This document shows, one piece after another, positions 1 to 6,509 of a stretch of 10,000 nt of DNA (the first letter of the stretch is position 1; each line of letters begins with the position of its first letter). The DNA is from an uncultured Acetobacteraceae bacterium. GTDB lineage: Bacteria; Pseudomonadota; Alphaproteobacteria; Acetobacterales; Acetobacteraceae. The stretch covers positions 1-10,000 of the forward strand of contig CALGVL010000382.1 of assembly GCA_937930165.1 (NCBI GenBank), given 5' to 3'. Made by a program: the position numbers and the translations under genes. The notes beneath the pieces are model-generated. The model ran no database searches and was not told where the DNA came from. It saw nothing but the letters and a program-made list of their open reading frames with translations.

Positions 1-40
1 GCAGCACGGAAACATGGTTGCCGGACCGATGGAGATCGCC

Positions 41-406
41 ATGCAAGCCATGAATGATTTGATCGAGCGCTACATCGCAAGCTGGAACGAAAGCGATCCT
101 GGCCGCCGCCGCGCCCTGATCGCCCGGACCTTCACCGAGGCCGCGACCTATCTCGACCCGATGATGCAGGGCGAGGGGCAGGCCGGCATTGATGCCATGA
201 TCGCGGCGGTCCAGGACCGTTTCCCGGGCCTGCGCTTCCGGCTTGCCGGCAAGGTGGACAGCCACCATGACCGGCTGCGCTTCTCCTGGGAACTGACGCC
301 ACCGGAGGGTGCGCCCCTGGCAAGCGGCACGGATTTCGCCGTGCTCGCCGCGGATGGCAGGCTGCAATCCGTCACCGGTTTCCTCGACATGGTGCCGGGC
401 CAGTAG
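41..406 (+). CDS. NTF2/SnoaL-like small protein
   Basis: Encodes about 121 aa with the character of a SnoaL-like polyketide cyclase / nuclear transport factor 2 family protein. The start has the family's amphipathic helix (LIERYIASWNESD), followed by the FTEAATYLDP strand and a GxxGIDAMIAAVQ helix. The second half has alternating strands (GLRFRLAGKVDSHHDRLRFSWEL) and ends on a VTGFLD strand. NTF2-fold proteins of this length are usually a single cone-shaped domain, acting as an isomerase, cyclase or binding protein; the substrate cannot be read from the sequence. In-frame ATGs lie at 14, 29, 41 and 50. I chose 41 because GGAG at 30-33 is well spaced for it and the family normally begins just before this helix. 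The stop is 15 bases before the next gene's start, so the two are probably co-transcribed. The family call is firm; the function is unknown. Confidence 0.8.
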   Translation: MQAMNDLIERYIASWNESDPGRRRALIARTFTEAATYLDPMMQGEGQAGIDAMIAAVQDRFPGLRFRLAGKVDSHHDRLRFSWELTPPEGAPLASGTDFAVLAADGRLQSVTGFLDMVPGQ

Positions 407-421
407 GGCAGGGAGGTGGCG

Positions 422-823
422 ATGCGCTCCTTCTCTCCCTCCCCGCTGCTGCGCTGGGCGCTGCTGGCGGATGCGGCAGCCAGCGGCGTGATGGGCCTGT
501 CGATGCTGCTCGGTGCCGGCCCGCTCGGTGCGCTCCTGCACCTGCCGGCGGGGCTGCTCTCCGGCGCGGGGCTGGCGCTGCTGCCCTATGCGGCGCTGGT
601 CGCCTGGCTCGGCAGCCGGGCAAGCCTGACGCGGGCGGCGGTCTGGACGGTGATCGGCATCAACGCGATCTGGGTTGTGGACAGCCTGCTGTTGCTGGCC
701 AACGGCTGGGTGCAGCCGAACGGGCTGGGACAGGCTTTCATCGTCATCCAGGCGCTGGCCGTGGCGCTGTTCGCCGAGCTTCAATTCCTCGGCTTGCGGC
801 GCCCGGCGCCGGCCATGGCCTGA
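422..823 (+). CDS. Small four-helix integral membrane protein, unknown function
   Basis: Encodes 133 aa. Four hydrophobic segments lie at roughly residues 10-32, 40-64, 70-92 and 97-122, separated by short loops, with a basic C-terminal tail (GLRRPAPAMA). This predicts a small inner-membrane protein with both ends on the same side. The ATG at 422 is preceded by GGGAGG at 411-416 with ideal spacing; a GTG at 416 in the same frame would overlap that ribosome site, so I rejected it. It lies directly after the NTF2-like gene and probably shares its transcript. I see no catalytic or transport motif and do not recognise the family beyond a generic small alphaproteobacterial membrane protein. It converges on pdxJ across a strong hairpin. 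Confidence 0.75.
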   Translation: MRSFSPSPLLRWALLADAAASGVMGLSMLLGAGPLGALLHLPAGLLSGAGLALLPYAALVAWLGSRASLTRAAVWTVIGINAIWVVDSLLLLANGWVQPNGLGQAFIVIQALAVALFAELQFLGLRRPAPAMA

Positions 824-828
824 CAGGC

Positions 829-851
829 GGGAGGGGCTTTCCGCCCCTCCC
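829..851. terminator. Hairpin between convergent genes, probable bidirectional terminator
   Basis: GGGAGGGGC (829-837) and GCCCCTCCC (843-851) form a perfect 9-bp G+C stem with a 5-base loop (TTTCC). It starts 5 bases after the stop of the membrane-protein gene and ends 2 bases before the reverse-strand stop of pdxJ. It can therefore fold in both transcripts. No U-tract follows on either strand, so intrinsic termination is inferred from position and stem strength. Confidence 0.65.
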
Positions 852-853
852 CT

Positions 854-1585
854 TCACCCCGCCCGCGCCTCGGCAATCAGCGCCTTCATGCGGCGAATCG
901 CCGAGGGCAGGCCCTCGAAGACGCTTTGGCCGATGAGGAAATGGCCGATGCTGACCTCCACCACCTCCGGCATCGCCGCGATGGGGGTGATGCTGTCATA
1001 GGTCAGCCCGTGCCCGGCATGGCAGAGCAGCCCGGCCTTGCGCGCCGCCCTGGCGCCGGCCCGGAGCCGCTCCAGATGCGGCCCGCGCGCCTCCGCCGGC
1101 GCATCGGCATAGGCGCCGGTATGCAGCTCGATTGCCTGGGCGCCGAGGCGTGCCGCGGCCTCGATCTGCGCCGGATCGGCCTCGATGAAGATCGAAACCT
1201 CGATGCCGGCACCGGCCAGGCGCTTCACCGCCTCGCCCAGGAAGGCATCGGCGCGCAGCACATCCAGCCCGCCTTCGGTGGTCAGCTCCTGCCGCTTCTC
1301 CGGCACCAGGCAGCAGGCCTCGGGGGCCAGGCGGCAGGCGATGCCGACCATCTCCTCCGTCGCCGCCATCTCCAGGTTCAGCCGCGTCGGCAGTTCGGCG
1401 CGCATGCGCTCCACATCGCGGTCGCGGATGTGGCGCCGGTCCTCCCGCAGATGCACGGTGATGCCGTCCGCCCCGGCGGCGATGGCGAGGCGCGCGGCCT
1501 CGACCGGGCAGGGGAAGCTGCCACCGCGGGCATTTCGCAGGGTGGCGACGTGATCGACATTCACGGAGAGGCGCATCGGTGTCAT
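854..1585 (-). CDS. pdxJ: Pyridoxine 5'-phosphate synthase PdxJ
   Basis: Encodes 243 aa, the normal PdxJ length. The enzyme is a cytosolic TIM-barrel protein. It condenses 1-deoxyxylulose 5-phosphate with 3-amino-2-oxopropyl phosphate to give pyridoxine 5'-phosphate, the last ring-forming step of the DXP-dependent vitamin B6 route. Family signatures are intact: SVNVDHVATLRNARG near the N-terminus, HLREDRRHI (His45, Arg47), NLEMA (Glu72), VPEKRQELTTEGGLD (95-108), the phosphate-binding IELHTGAYA (152-160) and CHAGHGLTYDS (His192). His45, Glu72 and His192 match the catalytic residues known for the family. The ATG at 1585 overlaps the pdxA stop as ATGA, which implies translational coupling; an in-frame ATG at 1576 is an alternative start. 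The substrate 3-amino-2-oxopropyl phosphate is the product of PdxA, encoded immediately upstream. Confidence 0.97.
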   Translation of the reverse strand: MTPMRLSVNVDHVATLRNARGGSFPCPVEAARLAIAAGADGITVHLREDRRHIRDRDVERMRAELPTRLNLEMAATEEMVGIACRLAPEACCLVPEKRQELTTEGGLDVLRADAFLGEAVKRLAGAGIEVSIFIEADPAQIEAAARLGAQAIELHTGAYADAPAEARGPHLERLRAGARAARKAGLLCHAGHGLTYDSITPIAAMPEVVEVSIGHFLIGQSVFEGLPSAIRRMKALIAEARAG

Positions 1586-2550
1586 CGGGCTCGGTTCCTG
1601 GCGATCTCGGCGGCCATGCGGATGGCCGCGATCAGGCTGGAGGGATCGGCCTTCCCCGTTCCCGCGATGTCCAGTGCCGTGCCGTGGTCCGGGCTGGTGC
1701 GGACGATCGAAAGGCCGAGGGTCACATTCACCCCGCCGGCCATGTCCAGCGTCTTGATCGGGATCAAGGCCTGGTCGTGATAGAGGCAGATGGCCGCGTC
1801 ATATCCTGGCCGCGCCTTGGCGGTGAACATGGTGTCGGGCGGCATGGGGCCGCGGGCGTTGATCCCCTCTGCCCGCAGCGCCGCGACGGCGGGGGCGACG
1901 ATGTCGCGATCCTCGGTGCCGAGAGTGCCATTCTCCCCGGCATGCGGATTCAGCCCGGCCACGGCCAGGCGCGGCGCGGCGATGCCGAAATCGTGGCGCA
2001 GCGCGGCGGCAGTGGTGCGCGCGGCTTCCACGATCATCTCCGGCGTGAGGCGGGCGATGGCCTGGCGCAGCGGTTCATGGATCGTCACCGGCACCACGCG
2101 CAGTTCCGGGCAGGCCAGCAGCATGACCGGCGGGATGCCGGTGCCGGCAAGCTCCGCCAGATATTCGGTATGGCCGGGATGGGCGAAGCCGGCGGCGTAG
2201 AGGGCGCTCTTCTGGATCGGGTTGGTCACCACCCCGGCGACGCGCCCGGATTTGGCCAGCGCCACCGCCTCGTCGATGGCGGCGATCACCGCCGGGGCAT
2301 TGGCGGGATCGAGGCGGCCCGGCATGGGGCGGCGTGGTAGGGGGCGGTGCAGCACCGGCAGCGCCTCGGCGAACACTGCCGCCGCTTCCTCCGGCGCCGC
2401 GATTCGGCGGATGGGCACGCCGGACAGGCGATCGGCATCGTCGATCAGCAGAAAAGCGGGGCCGGAGGCACGCAGCGCCTGCCAAGCGCCGATGGCGATC
2501 TCGCCGCCGATGCCGGCGGGCTCGCCCATGGTGAGGGCCAGGGGGGACAT
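1582..2550 (-). CDS. pdxA: 4-hydroxythreonine-4-phosphate dehydrogenase PdxA
   Basis: Encodes 322 aa (family about 320-340). PdxA oxidises 4-phosphohydroxy-L-threonine with NAD(P)+; the product decarboxylates to 3-amino-2-oxopropyl phosphate, the substrate of PdxJ. Visible signatures are ALTMGEPAGIGGEI at the N-terminus, VVTNPIQKSAL (108-117), PGHTEYLAELAG (125-136), GLNPHAGENGTLGTED (199-214), CLYHDQALIPIK (255-266) and GVNVTLGLSIVRTSPDHGTA (273-292). The three family metal-binding histidines are present at 127 (HTE), 158 (TIHEPL) and 258 (YHDQ). I chose the ATG at 2550 because the protein then starts exactly at the conserved first strand. A longer frame upstream begins only at a TTG (2595) and adds an unconserved basic leader. 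It ends in the ATGA overlap with pdxJ. The full metal and GLNPHAGE motifs favour true PdxA over the paralogous PdxA2 sugar-acid enzymes. Confidence 0.95.
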   Translation of the reverse strand: MSPLALTMGEPAGIGGEIAIGAWQALRASGPAFLLIDDADRLSGVPIRRIAAPEEAAAVFAEALPVLHRPLPRRPMPGRLDPANAPAVIAAIDEAVALAKSGRVAGVVTNPIQKSALYAAGFAHPGHTEYLAELAGTGIPPVMLLACPELRVVPVTIHEPLRQAIARLTPEMIVEAARTTAAALRHDFGIAAPRLAVAGLNPHAGENGTLGTEDRDIVAPAVAALRAEGINARGPMPPDTMFTAKARPGYDAAICLYHDQALIPIKTLDMAGGVNVTLGLSIVRTSPDHGTALDIAGTGKADPSSLIAAIRMAAEIARNRAR

Positions 2551-2573
2551 GCCCTCGATGTAGTCTCCCCTGC

Positions 2574-2593
2574 GCCGCCTGCCCAGCGGCGGC
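2574..2593 (-). other. Inverted repeat in the gap upstream of pdxA
   Basis: GCCGCC (2574-2579) and GGCGGC (2588-2593) pair over an 8-base loop, within the 50-base gap between the small unrecognised gene and the pdxA start. It could be a weak processing or attenuation hairpin in the minus-strand transcript. With only six base pairs in a G+C-rich genome it could also be chance. Confidence 0.25.
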
Positions 2594-2600
2594 AAAGGGC

Positions 2601-2894
2601 TCAGTCCGCCGCGAAGCAGTGGGACAGCCTGCCCTGCCCGAACTGCGTGCGGTCGTTATGGCCGGCCATGGCGGCACTCTCGGCTCCGGCGAAGGCGGTG
2701 CGGTCCGGCTGGGTGCCGGTGAGGATGTTGTGCATGTTCGGCGTGTCGCCGGCGCCGTTGACGACCCGTCTCCTCTTGGTCAGCGCAGTCCGCTTGGTGA
2801 TGTTCTGGCCGTGCCGTTGCGCGATATCCTGCGCGATCATCTCGTCCCAGACCCCTCGCGGGGCTCTTGCCCACTGCAGCATGGCCCGGCCCAT
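2601..2894 (-). CDS. Small basic hypothetical protein
   Basis: Encodes 97 aa from the ATG at 2894. The same frame stays open up to a GTG at 2921 (106 aa), and further ATGs lie at 2882 and 2840. No start has a strong ribosome site; GGGACGAG before 2840 is as good as any, giving a 79-aa form. I accept it as a gene because its codons show the G/C third-position bias of its neighbours, it has a mixed, non-shadow composition (WDEMIAQDIAQRHGQNITKR), and it fills the gap between two same-strand genes. It carries a basic patch (ITKRTALTKRRRVVNG), an Asn/His/Thr-rich middle (GDTPNMHNILTGTQPD) and a C-terminal GHNDRTQFGQG. There is no signal peptide, membrane segment or known domain. I do not recognise it. 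Its position between a kynureninase-like gene and pdxA suggests co-transcription but not a function. Confidence 0.6.
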   Translation of the reverse strand: MGRAMLQWARAPRGVWDEMIAQDIAQRHGQNITKRTALTKRRRVVNGAGDTPNMHNILTGTQPDRTAFAGAESAAMAGHNDRTQFGQGRLSHCFAAD

Positions 2895-2930
2895 GCTGGC
2901 GCTGTGGCCTGGCCGGCCCACAATGGCGCG

Positions 2931-4082
2931 TCAGGCCCGGCCGAGTCGTTCCAGCAGCCGGTCCACCTCCTCTGCCGTGTGATACAGGCCGAAGCCGAGT
3001 CGCAGCCGCCGGCCGCGGCGGTCCGCGACGATGCCGGCGGCGGCCAGCCGGGCCTGCGCCGCCTCGGCATCCTCCAGGTCGAAGGTCAGAAAATTGCCGC
3101 GCCGGCGTTCGGCGATCGGGACCACCAGCCGCGCTGGATCGAGACCGCAGGGCGCGCTGCCCAGCCCCGCGACGAACCGCTCCTGCAAGGCCAGCGCATG
3201 GGCGTGGATGGCGCCGGCATCCAGCCCCAGCCCTGCCAGCCAGTCCATCGCGGCATTGAAGCGGTAGAGCCCGGAAGGATCGAAGGTCGCCCCCATGAAG
3301 CGGGAGCCATCCGCAGCATAGGGCACGCCCCCGCCGGACTCGGCCAGGGCGCCGAAGCCGGCGAACCAACCGGTGCTGCGCGGCCGCGGCAGCCAGCCGG
3401 GTGGACAGTGCAGGAAGCAGGCACCTTCCCCGGCCATGGCATACTTGTAGCCGCCGGCCAGGAAGAAGGCCCGGTGCGCGATGGCGGAGAGATCCACCGG
3501 CCGGGCCAGGAAGGCATGGTAGCCATCAATCGCCAGCACCGCCTCTCCCGCCGCCTCGGCCAGTTCGGCGAGCCCTTCCAGGGCGAAGCCCGAGGCGAAG
3601 AAGACCTCGCTTGTCCAGATCAGGTCGAAGCCCTGCCGCGCCGTCTCGACCAGCCGGGGCAGGCAGTCCGGGCCGGGCTCGCTGGGGATGTGGGTGACGG
3701 CGAGCAGCCCTTCCTCCTCCAGCCGCGCCACCTGCCGGGCGAAGCTGTGGAACTCGCCATCCGTGGTCAGCAGGCGCGGGGTGCGGTGGACCGGCAGGCA
3801 GGAGAGGATGCGCTGCACGAATTCATGCGTGTTCGGCGCGAAGACCACCGTAGCCGGATCGGGCAGCTTCAGGTGCCGCACCACATGCTGCTGCGCCGCC
3901 TGCCACACCGGGCCGAGCACCCGCTCCCATTTCCCGTCCATCAGGTGGGCGGCATCCTCCCAGGCGGCGAGTTGCGCCGCCTGCGTCACATCCGGCCAGG
4001 GATGGTGACTGTGCGCCGCGAAATGCAACCGGCCGGGATCGGCCCCGAGAAAGCGGGAGAAATGCGCGCGCAGGTCCAGCAT
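2931..4082 (-). CDS. Kynureninase-like class V aminotransferase-fold PLP enzyme
   Basis: Encodes 383 aa (kynureninases about 400-420). It is a fold-type I PLP enzyme of the class V aminotransferase/kynureninase group. PLP-site features include Asp186 and His189 in AIDGYHAF (cofactor ring and aspartate region), Lys213 in LAGGYKYAMAGEGACFLH (the Schiff-base lysine, as in the YKYLNGGPG of kynureninases), GWF at 238-240 and a C-terminal RLRLGFGLYHTAEEVDRLL matching the kynureninase RFGFxPLYTTxxEV end. Kynureninase cleaves L-kynurenine to anthranilate and alanine, and divergently placed kynA supports that role. Two family motifs are altered: FAAHSHHPWP stands where YLDGNSLGxxP is expected, and DGYH where DLAH is expected, so the substrate is not certain. 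The ATG at 4082 has AGGA upstream; an extended frame from a TTG at 4118 is less likely. It probably heads a transcript continuing into pdxA and pdxJ. A kynU symbol would be plausible but is unproven. Confidence 0.85.
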   Translation of the reverse strand: MLDLRAHFSRFLGADPGRLHFAAHSHHPWPDVTQAAQLAAWEDAAHLMDGKWERVLGPVWQAAQQHVVRHLKLPDPATVVFAPNTHEFVQRILSCLPVHRTPRLLTTDGEFHSFARQVARLEEEGLLAVTHIPSEPGPDCLPRLVETARQGFDLIWTSEVFFASGFALEGLAELAEAAGEAVLAIDGYHAFLARPVDLSAIAHRAFFLAGGYKYAMAGEGACFLHCPPGWLPRPRSTGWFAGFGALAESGGGVPYAADGSRFMGATFDPSGLYRFNAAMDWLAGLGLDAGAIHAHALALQERFVAGLGSAPCGLDPARLVVPIAERRRGNFLTFDLEDAEAAQARLAAAGIVADRRGRRLRLGFGLYHTAEEVDRLLERLGRA

Positions 4083-4149
4083 CGCGGCATCCTGTGACGG
4101 CGCCGGCCTCGTCGCCAACTAACATCCCGGCAGGCGAGAGGAGGCCGGC
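4083..4149. promoter_or_regulatory. Short divergent intergenic region between the kynureninase-like gene and kynA
   Basis: This 67-bp gap separates two divergent starts and must hold the 5' signals of both unless promoters lie inside the genes. GAGAGGAGG at 4136-4144 is a strong ribosome site for kynA. On the minus strand AGGA lies 7 bases before the ATG at 4082. I cannot identify convincing -35/-10 pairs or a clear operator palindrome. The compact arrangement suggests shared regulation of the two kynurenine-route genes, which is inference. Confidence 0.4.
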
Positions 4150-5010
4150 ATGGCGCAGGGCGAGGACCTGAAGGGCGGCATCGAAACCGATTTCGCCGGG
4201 CGCATGAGCTATGGCGACTACCTTCGCCTGGACCAGCTCCTCTCCGCCCAGCACCCGCTCTCGGGTGAGCATGACGAGCTGCTCTTCATCACCATCCACC
4301 AGGTCCAGGAGCTGTGGCTGAAGCTGCTGAACCACGAACTGGACCTCGCCATGGACTGCCTGCGCGCCAATGCGCCGCGCCCGGCCTTCAAGGCGCTGGC
4401 CCGCGTCTCCCGCATCCAGCAGCAATTGGTGGGGGCCTGGGATGTCCTCTCCACCATGACGCCGCACGACTACCTGGCCTTCCGCCCCTATCTCGGCAAC
4501 GCCTCCGGCCTGCAGTCCTGGCAGTACCGGCTGCTGGAATTCAAGCTGGGGGGCAAGGATGCCTTCATGCTGAAACTGCACCGCCACCGCCCGGACATCC
4601 ATGCGGTGCTGGAGGCCGCCTTCCGTGCCCCCTCTCTATATGATGAGTCGCTGCGCCTCCTCGCCCGCCGCGGCCTGCCGGTCCCGGCGGAGGTGCTGGG
4701 GCGGGACGTGACCGCGCCCTACCGGCCCTCGCCCGGCGTCACCGCCGCCTGGGCCATCATCTATGAGGAGGCGGAGGAGCGCTTCGACCTCTACGAATTG
4801 GCCGAGGAGCTGGTGGACCTGGAGGACGCCTTCCAGACTTGGCGCTTCCGCCACATGAAGACGGTGGAGCGGATCATCGGCCACCGCCCCGGCACTGGCG
4901 GCTCGGCCGGAGTGGCCTATCTGAAGGCCGTGCTGGAGCGGAGCTTCTTCCCGGAACTCTGGTCGGTGCGCACGGAGCTTCAGCCGAAGCGCGGCGAGCC
5001 AGGGCGCTGA
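4150..5010 (+). CDS. kynA: Tryptophan 2,3-dioxygenase
   Basis: Encodes 286 aa, typical of bacterial TDO. This cytosolic haem enzyme oxidises L-tryptophan to N-formyl-L-kynurenine, the first and committed step of the kynurenine pathway. Conserved elements are in the expected order: MSYGDYLRLDQLLSAQHPLS (19-38), HDELLFITIHQVQELWLK (His41, the distal His contacting substrate), LGNASGLQSWQYRLLEFKLG (Arg127, binding the substrate carboxylate), TWRFRHMKTVERIIG (His235, matching the proximal haem ligand) and GTGGSAGVAYLK (248-259), the C-terminal substrate loop. The ATG at 4150 follows GAGAGGAGG with 5-base spacing. It diverges from a kynureninase-like gene; the intermediate kynurenine formamidase is not in the window. 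Confidence 0.97.
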   Translation: MAQGEDLKGGIETDFAGRMSYGDYLRLDQLLSAQHPLSGEHDELLFITIHQVQELWLKLLNHELDLAMDCLRANAPRPAFKALARVSRIQQQLVGAWDVLSTMTPHDYLAFRPYLGNASGLQSWQYRLLEFKLGGKDAFMLKLHRHRPDIHAVLEAAFRAPSLYDESLRLLARRGLPVPAEVLGRDVTAPYRPSPGVTAAWAIIYEEAEERFDLYELAEELVDLEDAFQTWRFRHMKTVERIIGHRPGTGGSAGVAYLKAVLERSFFPELWSVRTELQPKRGEPGR

Positions 5011-5117
5011 GCCGACGGGCAGCCCGGTCGCGCTAAACGCAACGCTGTCTATTTTTATGTGAGATCAACCAATCCGCATCAGAATCGTCCTGAAAATCGA
5101 GGCGGTAGGGCGATGTG
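5011..5117 (+). promoter_or_regulatory. AT-richer intergenic region with weak hairpin
   Basis: This gap follows kynA. A small imperfect hairpin (CGACGGGC at 5013-5020 against GCCCGGTCG at 5022-5030, one bulged G) lies just after the kynA stop and is a possible weak terminator. From about 5036 to 5100 the sequence is much richer in A+T than the window, with a TATTTTTAT stretch near 5050. This is the expected place for the promoter of the next gene, but I cannot assign a convincing -35/-10 pair. GTAGGG at 5105-5110 is the likely ribosome site for the ATG at 5118. Confidence 0.35.
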
Positions 5118-6434
5118 ATGCGTATCGTGAGACTGATGGGAAGCCTGCCGGCGACCATCACCGAGAACAGCCGGCCCGGCGACTGGATCGGGCATCTAGC
5201 GCTCAGTGGCGACATCGCCGGTCTCGCCTCCATCGAGGCGATCGGGCCTGGCGGGTCCTTCTTCCTGGTCAGCTACAACCCGGCCCTGGCCCTGGCCACC
5301 TTCATCCCCGGCGCCTGGCTGGACTACGAGGCCTTCCTCTTCGCCGGCCTGCCGCCGGAGGTCAGCTTCTCCCTGCGCTTCCATTTCTCGGACGGCACCT
5401 GGCAGGACGACCCCACCCGCTTCCGCGTCGAGGTCGGGGATGTGGATGACACGCCGCCCACCGGCCTTGCCTTCGCCACCGGCGGCAGCGTCACCGCCGG
5501 GGCGATCGGCGCCATCATCGGCACCCTGGCGGTAACCGATCCCGATTCCGCCGGCCCTTTCTACTTCACCTTCCCCGAGGAGGATGCCTGGCGCTTCGAG
5601 GTGGTGGGCAACACGCTGAAGCTGCGGGACGGGATCAGCCTTGGCCTGGACGACATCCCGCGCCGCCCCCTGCTCATCGAGGTCTCGGACGGCCGCCAGA
5701 GCGCCGCCTTCACCCTGGAGCTGACCGTGCACGACCCTGCGCCGCAGGAGTCCACGGCGCCAGTGCTGCAGCCCGGCGAGACGCAATTGGGCTTCACCGT
5801 CATCGCGCCCGGCACGGCGCTGAGCCTGCTGCGGGCGGAGCAGGTCGAGGCCATCCATGCCTATGGTGAGGAACTCCTGCAGGTGGTGCTGCGGGATGGC
5901 GGGGAGGTCTGGCTCTCCGGCATCCAGCGCCTGCAATTCGCCGATGGGTGGTTCGACCTTGCCCTCGATGGCCCGGCCGCCCGGGCCGAGGCGCTGCACC
6001 GCGCGATCCTGGGCGAGGCGGCGACGCCGGAGGAACGCGCCGTCCTGGCCGGGCAGTTGCAGGCCGGCCTGGGAAGCGTGGAATTGGCGGATCTGCTGCT
6101 CCGCGATGCCGCGGCCTTCGGTGCCGGCCTGACGGATGTGGATTTCGTCACGGCGCTGTGCCGGGCCGCCTGTGGCCGCGATCCGGATGCCGCTGAACTG
6201 GCCCTGCAGACGGGCCGGCTGGCCTCCGGCCTGTCCCGCGCGCAATTGGCGGTGGACCTGGCCCTCGGCCCGGAGGCGCTCGCCCGGCTGGCGGAGGCCA
6301 TGCCGAACGGGATCTGGGTGGCGCAGCCCTATGGGCAGGAGGCGCCGGGAGCAGCCCCGCCGCCAGCCGAGCCCGCCTTGTCCGACCCTATCCCGGCCGA
6401 TGCCGCACCACTCGATATGGGCTGGTTCATGTGA
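5118..6434 (+). CDS. Cadherin-like and DUF4214 domain protein, probable secreted surface protein
   Basis: Encodes 438 aa. Numbering here counts from a GTG one codon upstream. Residues 1-110 are an acidic, strand-rich region ending in VEVGDVDDTPP. Residues 115-206 are a cadherin-like domain (PTGLAFATGGSVTAGAIGAIIGTL, then TDPDSAGPFYFTF, RFEVVGNTLKLRDG and IEVSDGRQSAAFTLELTV). Residues 230-285 match the linker common in DUF4214 proteins, ending SGIQRLQFADGWFDLALD. Residues 286-402 are two DUF4214-type helical repeats (AEALHRAILGEAATPEERAVL; DFVTALCRAACGRDPDAAEL) closing with PNGIWV. There is no N-terminal signal peptide. The tail after a Pro/Ala linker ends PLDMGWFM, an Asp followed by hydrophobic residues, as in many type I secretion substrates. 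I see no GGxGxD calcium repeats and no transporter gene nearby. Export by type I secretion and an adhesin or matrix role are inference. Confidence 0.8.
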   Translation: MRIVRLMGSLPATITENSRPGDWIGHLALSGDIAGLASIEAIGPGGSFFLVSYNPALALATFIPGAWLDYEAFLFAGLPPEVSFSLRFHFSDGTWQDDPTRFRVEVGDVDDTPPTGLAFATGGSVTAGAIGAIIGTLAVTDPDSAGPFYFTFPEEDAWRFEVVGNTLKLRDGISLGLDDIPRRPLLIEVSDGRQSAAFTLELTVHDPAPQESTAPVLQPGETQLGFTVIAPGTALSLLRAEQVEAIHAYGEELLQVVLRDGGEVWLSGIQRLQFADGWFDLALDGPAARAEALHRAILGEAATPEERAVLAGQLQAGLGSVELADLLLRDAAAFGAGLTDVDFVTALCRAACGRDPDAAELALQTGRLASGLSRAQLAVDLALGPEALARLAEAMPNGIWVAQPYGQEAPGAAPPPAEPALSDPIPADAAPLDMGWFM

Positions 6435-6450
6435 CGGGCGCCGCGCCTTG

Positions 6451-6477
6451 GGCCGGCCCCCGGCGTGGGAGCCGGCC
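6451..6477. terminator. Bulged hairpin between convergent genes
   Basis: GGCCGGCCCC (6451-6460) pairs with GGG-A-GCCGGCC (6467-6477): ten base pairs with a bulged A at 6470 and a 6-base loop. It sits between the stops of the DUF4214 protein gene (6434) and the reverse-strand repeat protein gene (6510). No U-tract follows on either strand, so terminator function in both directions is inferred from position and stem strength. Confidence 0.45.
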
Positions 6478-6509
6478 GGCAAGGCGAGCGGTCGCCGCCG
6501 TGGACCCTG

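Noticed and set aside
926..1780. 284-codon plus-strand frame over pdxJ and the end of pdxA
   Set aside because: PdxJ and PdxA on the minus strand are unambiguous; this frame is a shadow.
2619..4097. 492-codon plus-strand frame opposite the kynureninase-like gene
   Set aside because: The opposite strand encodes a clear PLP enzyme with conserved motifs; this frame is its Gly/Arg/Gln-rich shadow.
5196..6482. 428-codon minus-strand frame opposite the DUF4214 protein gene
   Set aside because: The plus frame carries recognisable cadherin and DUF4214 sequence; the minus frame has no motif and is rich in Arg, Gly and Gln.
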